NCBI GenBank assembly: GCA_033720955.1 | Contig: JAWWBN010000212.1 | Span: 1 to 6,741, forward strand | From: JAWWBN01 sp033720955 | GTDB lineage: Bacteria > Acidobacteriota > Thermoanaerobaculia > Multivoradales > JAHEKO01 | Reading direction: 5' to 3' | DNA: 6,741 nt | Part shown: positions 5,270 through 6,741 of the stretch, piece by piece | How positions within the stretch are numbered: position 1 is the stretch's first letter | Layout: every line of letters begins with the position of its first letter | The notes under the pieces: model-generated | What the model was told of the DNA's origin: nothing | Seen by the model: the letters and a program-made list of their open reading frames with translations, nothing else | The model's database searches: none | Position numbers and translations under genes: made by a program

Positions 5270-6741
5270 GTGTCGATCGAACAGGGCAGTCAGCTCGGTC
5301 CCTACGAGATCGTCGGGCTGATCGGGCGCGGCGGCATGGGGGTGGTCTACCGGGCGCACGATGCGCGGCTCGCCCGGGACGTGGCCATCAAGGTGCTGCC
5401 CGACGAGCTGGCCGACGACCCGGGACGGCTCCGCCGCTTCGAGAGGGAGGCGCGGGCGGCGTCCTCGATGAGCCACCCCAACATCCTGACGGTGCACGAC
5501 GTCGGCCGGCACGACGGCTCGCCCTACCTGGTGACCGAGCTGCTGGAGGGCGAGACGCTGGCCGAGCGCCTCTCCCGCGGCCGCCTGCGCACGCCGCTGG
5601 CCCTGGAGATCGCCACCCGGATCGCCGAGGGTCTCGCCACGGCGCACTCGCGCGGCATCGTCCACCGGGATCTCAAGCCGGCCAACGTATTTCTCGCCGC
5701 CGACGGTGGCGTCAAGATCCTCGACTTCGGCCTGGCCAAGCTCCTGCCGGCCGCGGAGGGCGACTCCTCCAAGCTGTCGAGAACGACCCTCACGGAGAGC
5801 TTCGCCCTGATGGGGACCCCCGCCTACATGGCGCCCGAGCAGGTGGCGGGTGGGGGCGCCGACTTCCGGGCCGACCAGTTCGCTCTCGGCTGCATCCTGT
5901 ACGAGATGCTCAGCGGGGAGCGGCCGTTCGCGCGGGAGAACCTGGCGCTCACCCTGGCTGCCATCGCCGAGGCCGAGCCGCCGGACCTCTCGGAGCGGCT
6001 GCCCGGTCTGCCGCCACCGGTCCGATGGGTGGTCCGGCGCTGTCTAGAGAAGGAGCCCGCCCGGAGGTACCGCGACTCGGGAGACCTGGCCCTCGACCTC
6101 ACCCTGCTCGCCGACCGGGCCGACGAGCTCGCGCGCTGGGCGGAGACGCCGGCGCCGCGGGGAGGGCGCGCCCGCTGGCCGTGGGTCGCCGCGGCGGGGC
6201 TCCTCGCGGTCCTCGCGGTCGCGGTGTGGCCCCGCTCCGCCCCGACGACGCCGCCGACCGTCCCCGAAGTGCGGCTGCTGACCTACTCCGGTCGCGACGG
6301 CTCGCCGGTGGTCTCCCCCTCCGGCGCCACGGTCGCGTTCAGCTCGGAGCGCGACGGGAGGCGACGGATCTGGCTCAAGGAGCTGCGCAGCGGCGCCGAG
6401 GTGCCTCTCACCGAGGGCCCGAGCGACGACCTGCCCCGGTACTCGCCCTCCGGCTCCGAGATCCTCTTCGTCCGCCAGACGGGGGACGGCAGCGACCTCT
6501 ACCGCGTCCCGGCCGTCGGCGGGCAGCCGCGGCGGATCCTGGCCGACGCCCACGGCGGGGACTGGCTGCCCGACGGGCGGCGGATCGTCTTCGTGCGCAC
6601 CACCGTGGAGGACGGGGTGACCCGCACCGCGTTGGGGAGCGTCGGCGCCGAAGGCTCCGAGGCCGAGATCCTGCTCTCCTTCGACGGACCGCTGCTCCAC
6701 CACCCCCGGGTGTCGCCCGACGGCAGCCGGGTGGCCCTCAC
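5270..6741 (+). CDS. Receptor-like Ser/Thr protein kinase with extracytoplasmic PD40/TolB-type repeats, 3' truncated
   Basis: The frame is open from the GTG at 5270 to the right edge (490 codons), so the C-terminus is missing. A complete Hanks-type kinase domain occupies about residues 10-285. It has a glycine loop GRGGMGVV (19-26), the ATP-anchoring Lys K41 (AIKVLP), the catalytic loop HRDLKPAN (D134), DFG (152-154), a Thr/Ser-rich activation segment, GTPAYMAPEQ (APE at 188-190) and DQFALGCILYEML. It is an RD-type kinase with all key residues, so it should be active and regulated by activation-loop phosphorylation. One transmembrane helix (about 303-320, after a basic Arg-rich stretch) is followed by an outer domain with PD40/WD40-like blades, each marked by a S-P-S/D-G or L-P-D-G turn near residues 348, 391, 432 and 481. 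This architecture, kinase-TM-propeller, is common in Acidobacteriota and suggests sensing of an external ligand or protein partner. The GTG is chosen because it directly precedes the conserved kinase N-terminus (LGPYEIV). No Shine-Dalgarno is seen. Confidence 0.93.
   Translation, partial: MSIEQGSQLGPYEIVGLIGRGGMGVVYRAHDARLARDVAIKVLPDELADDPGRLRRFEREARAASSMSHPNILTVHDVGRHDGSPYLVTELLEGETLAERLSRGRLRTPLALEIATRIAEGLATAHSRGIVHRDLKPANVFLAADGGVKILDFGLAKLLPAAEGDSSKLSRTTLTESFALMGTPAYMAPEQVAGGGADFRADQFALGCILYEMLSGERPFARENLALTLAAIAEAEPPDLSERLPGLPPPVRWVVRRCLEKEPARRYRDSGDLALDLTLLADRADELARWAETPAPRGGRARWPWVAAAGLLAVLAVAVWPRSAPTTPPTVPEVRLLTYSGRDGSPVVSPSGATVAFSSERDGRRRIWLKELRSGAEVPLTEGPSDDLPRYSPSGSEILFVRQTGDGSDLYRVPAVGGQPRRILADAHGGDWLPDGRRIVFVRTTVEDGVTRTALGSVGAEGSEAEILLSFDGPLLHHPRVSPDGSRVAL

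Noticed and set aside
6044..6703. A 219-codon - strand open frame opposite the kinase outer domain
   Set aside because: It lacks motifs, while the + strand frame continues without a stop and shows periodic PD40-type turns.
1..6741. A defence, mobile-element or CRISPR-type system
   Set aside because: No direct-repeat array, transposase, integrase, nuclease, toxin-antitoxin pair or inverted terminal repeats could be found on either strand.

Overview
The window is very GC-rich (roughly 70 % or more by eye). All six recognisable genes lie on the + strand, with short or no gaps between them. The organism is probably a high-GC bacterium of the Acidobacteriota type (Thermoanaerobaculia-, Holophagae- or Vicinamibacteria-like). 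Three features suggest this: a transmembrane Ser/Thr kinase with TolB/PD40-type repeats, a Tat-exported Gfo/Idh/MocA protein paired with a Na+/solute symporter, and the base composition. The placement is inferred from gene style only; there is no rRNA or other marker gene.

Layout: (1) positions 2-1198 hold the C-terminal part of a sodium:solute symporter, cut by the left edge. (2) Positions 1195-2556 overlap it by 4 bases (ATGA) and encode a Tat-exported Gfo/Idh/MocA-fold protein with the signatures of glycoside hydrolase family 109, the NAD-dependent alpha-N-acetylgalactosaminidase type. Together they look like a pair that cleaves a glycoside in the periplasm and imports the product. (3) A gap of about 130 bases holds a perfect 14-base palindrome and a -10-like element. 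(4) Positions 2686-3648 encode a family 2 glycosyltransferase. (5) Positions 3743-4297 encode an RmlC-like (dTDP-4-dehydrorhamnose 3,5-epimerase family) cupin in which two catalytic-site residues appear replaced. (6) Positions 4306-5172, eight bases further on, encode a two-domain rhodanese-type sulfurtransferase. (7) From 5270 to the right edge runs a receptor-like Ser/Thr kinase, open at its 3' end.

The glycosyltransferase and the RmlC-like protein plausibly act on nucleotide-sugar-derived glycans. The sulfurtransferase is probably co-transcribed with the RmlC-like gene, but a functional link is not evident. The kinase follows a gap of about 100 bases containing an extended -10-like sequence and is probably its own unit.

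I see no tRNA, rRNA, CRISPR array, insertion sequence, attachment site or convincing intrinsic terminator. Nothing here is clearly a new multi-gene system. The best leads are the altered active sites of the RmlC-like and rhodanese proteins, the translationally coupled symporter/GH109 pair, and an octamer (TAGACTGC) that recurs in promoter-like positions.
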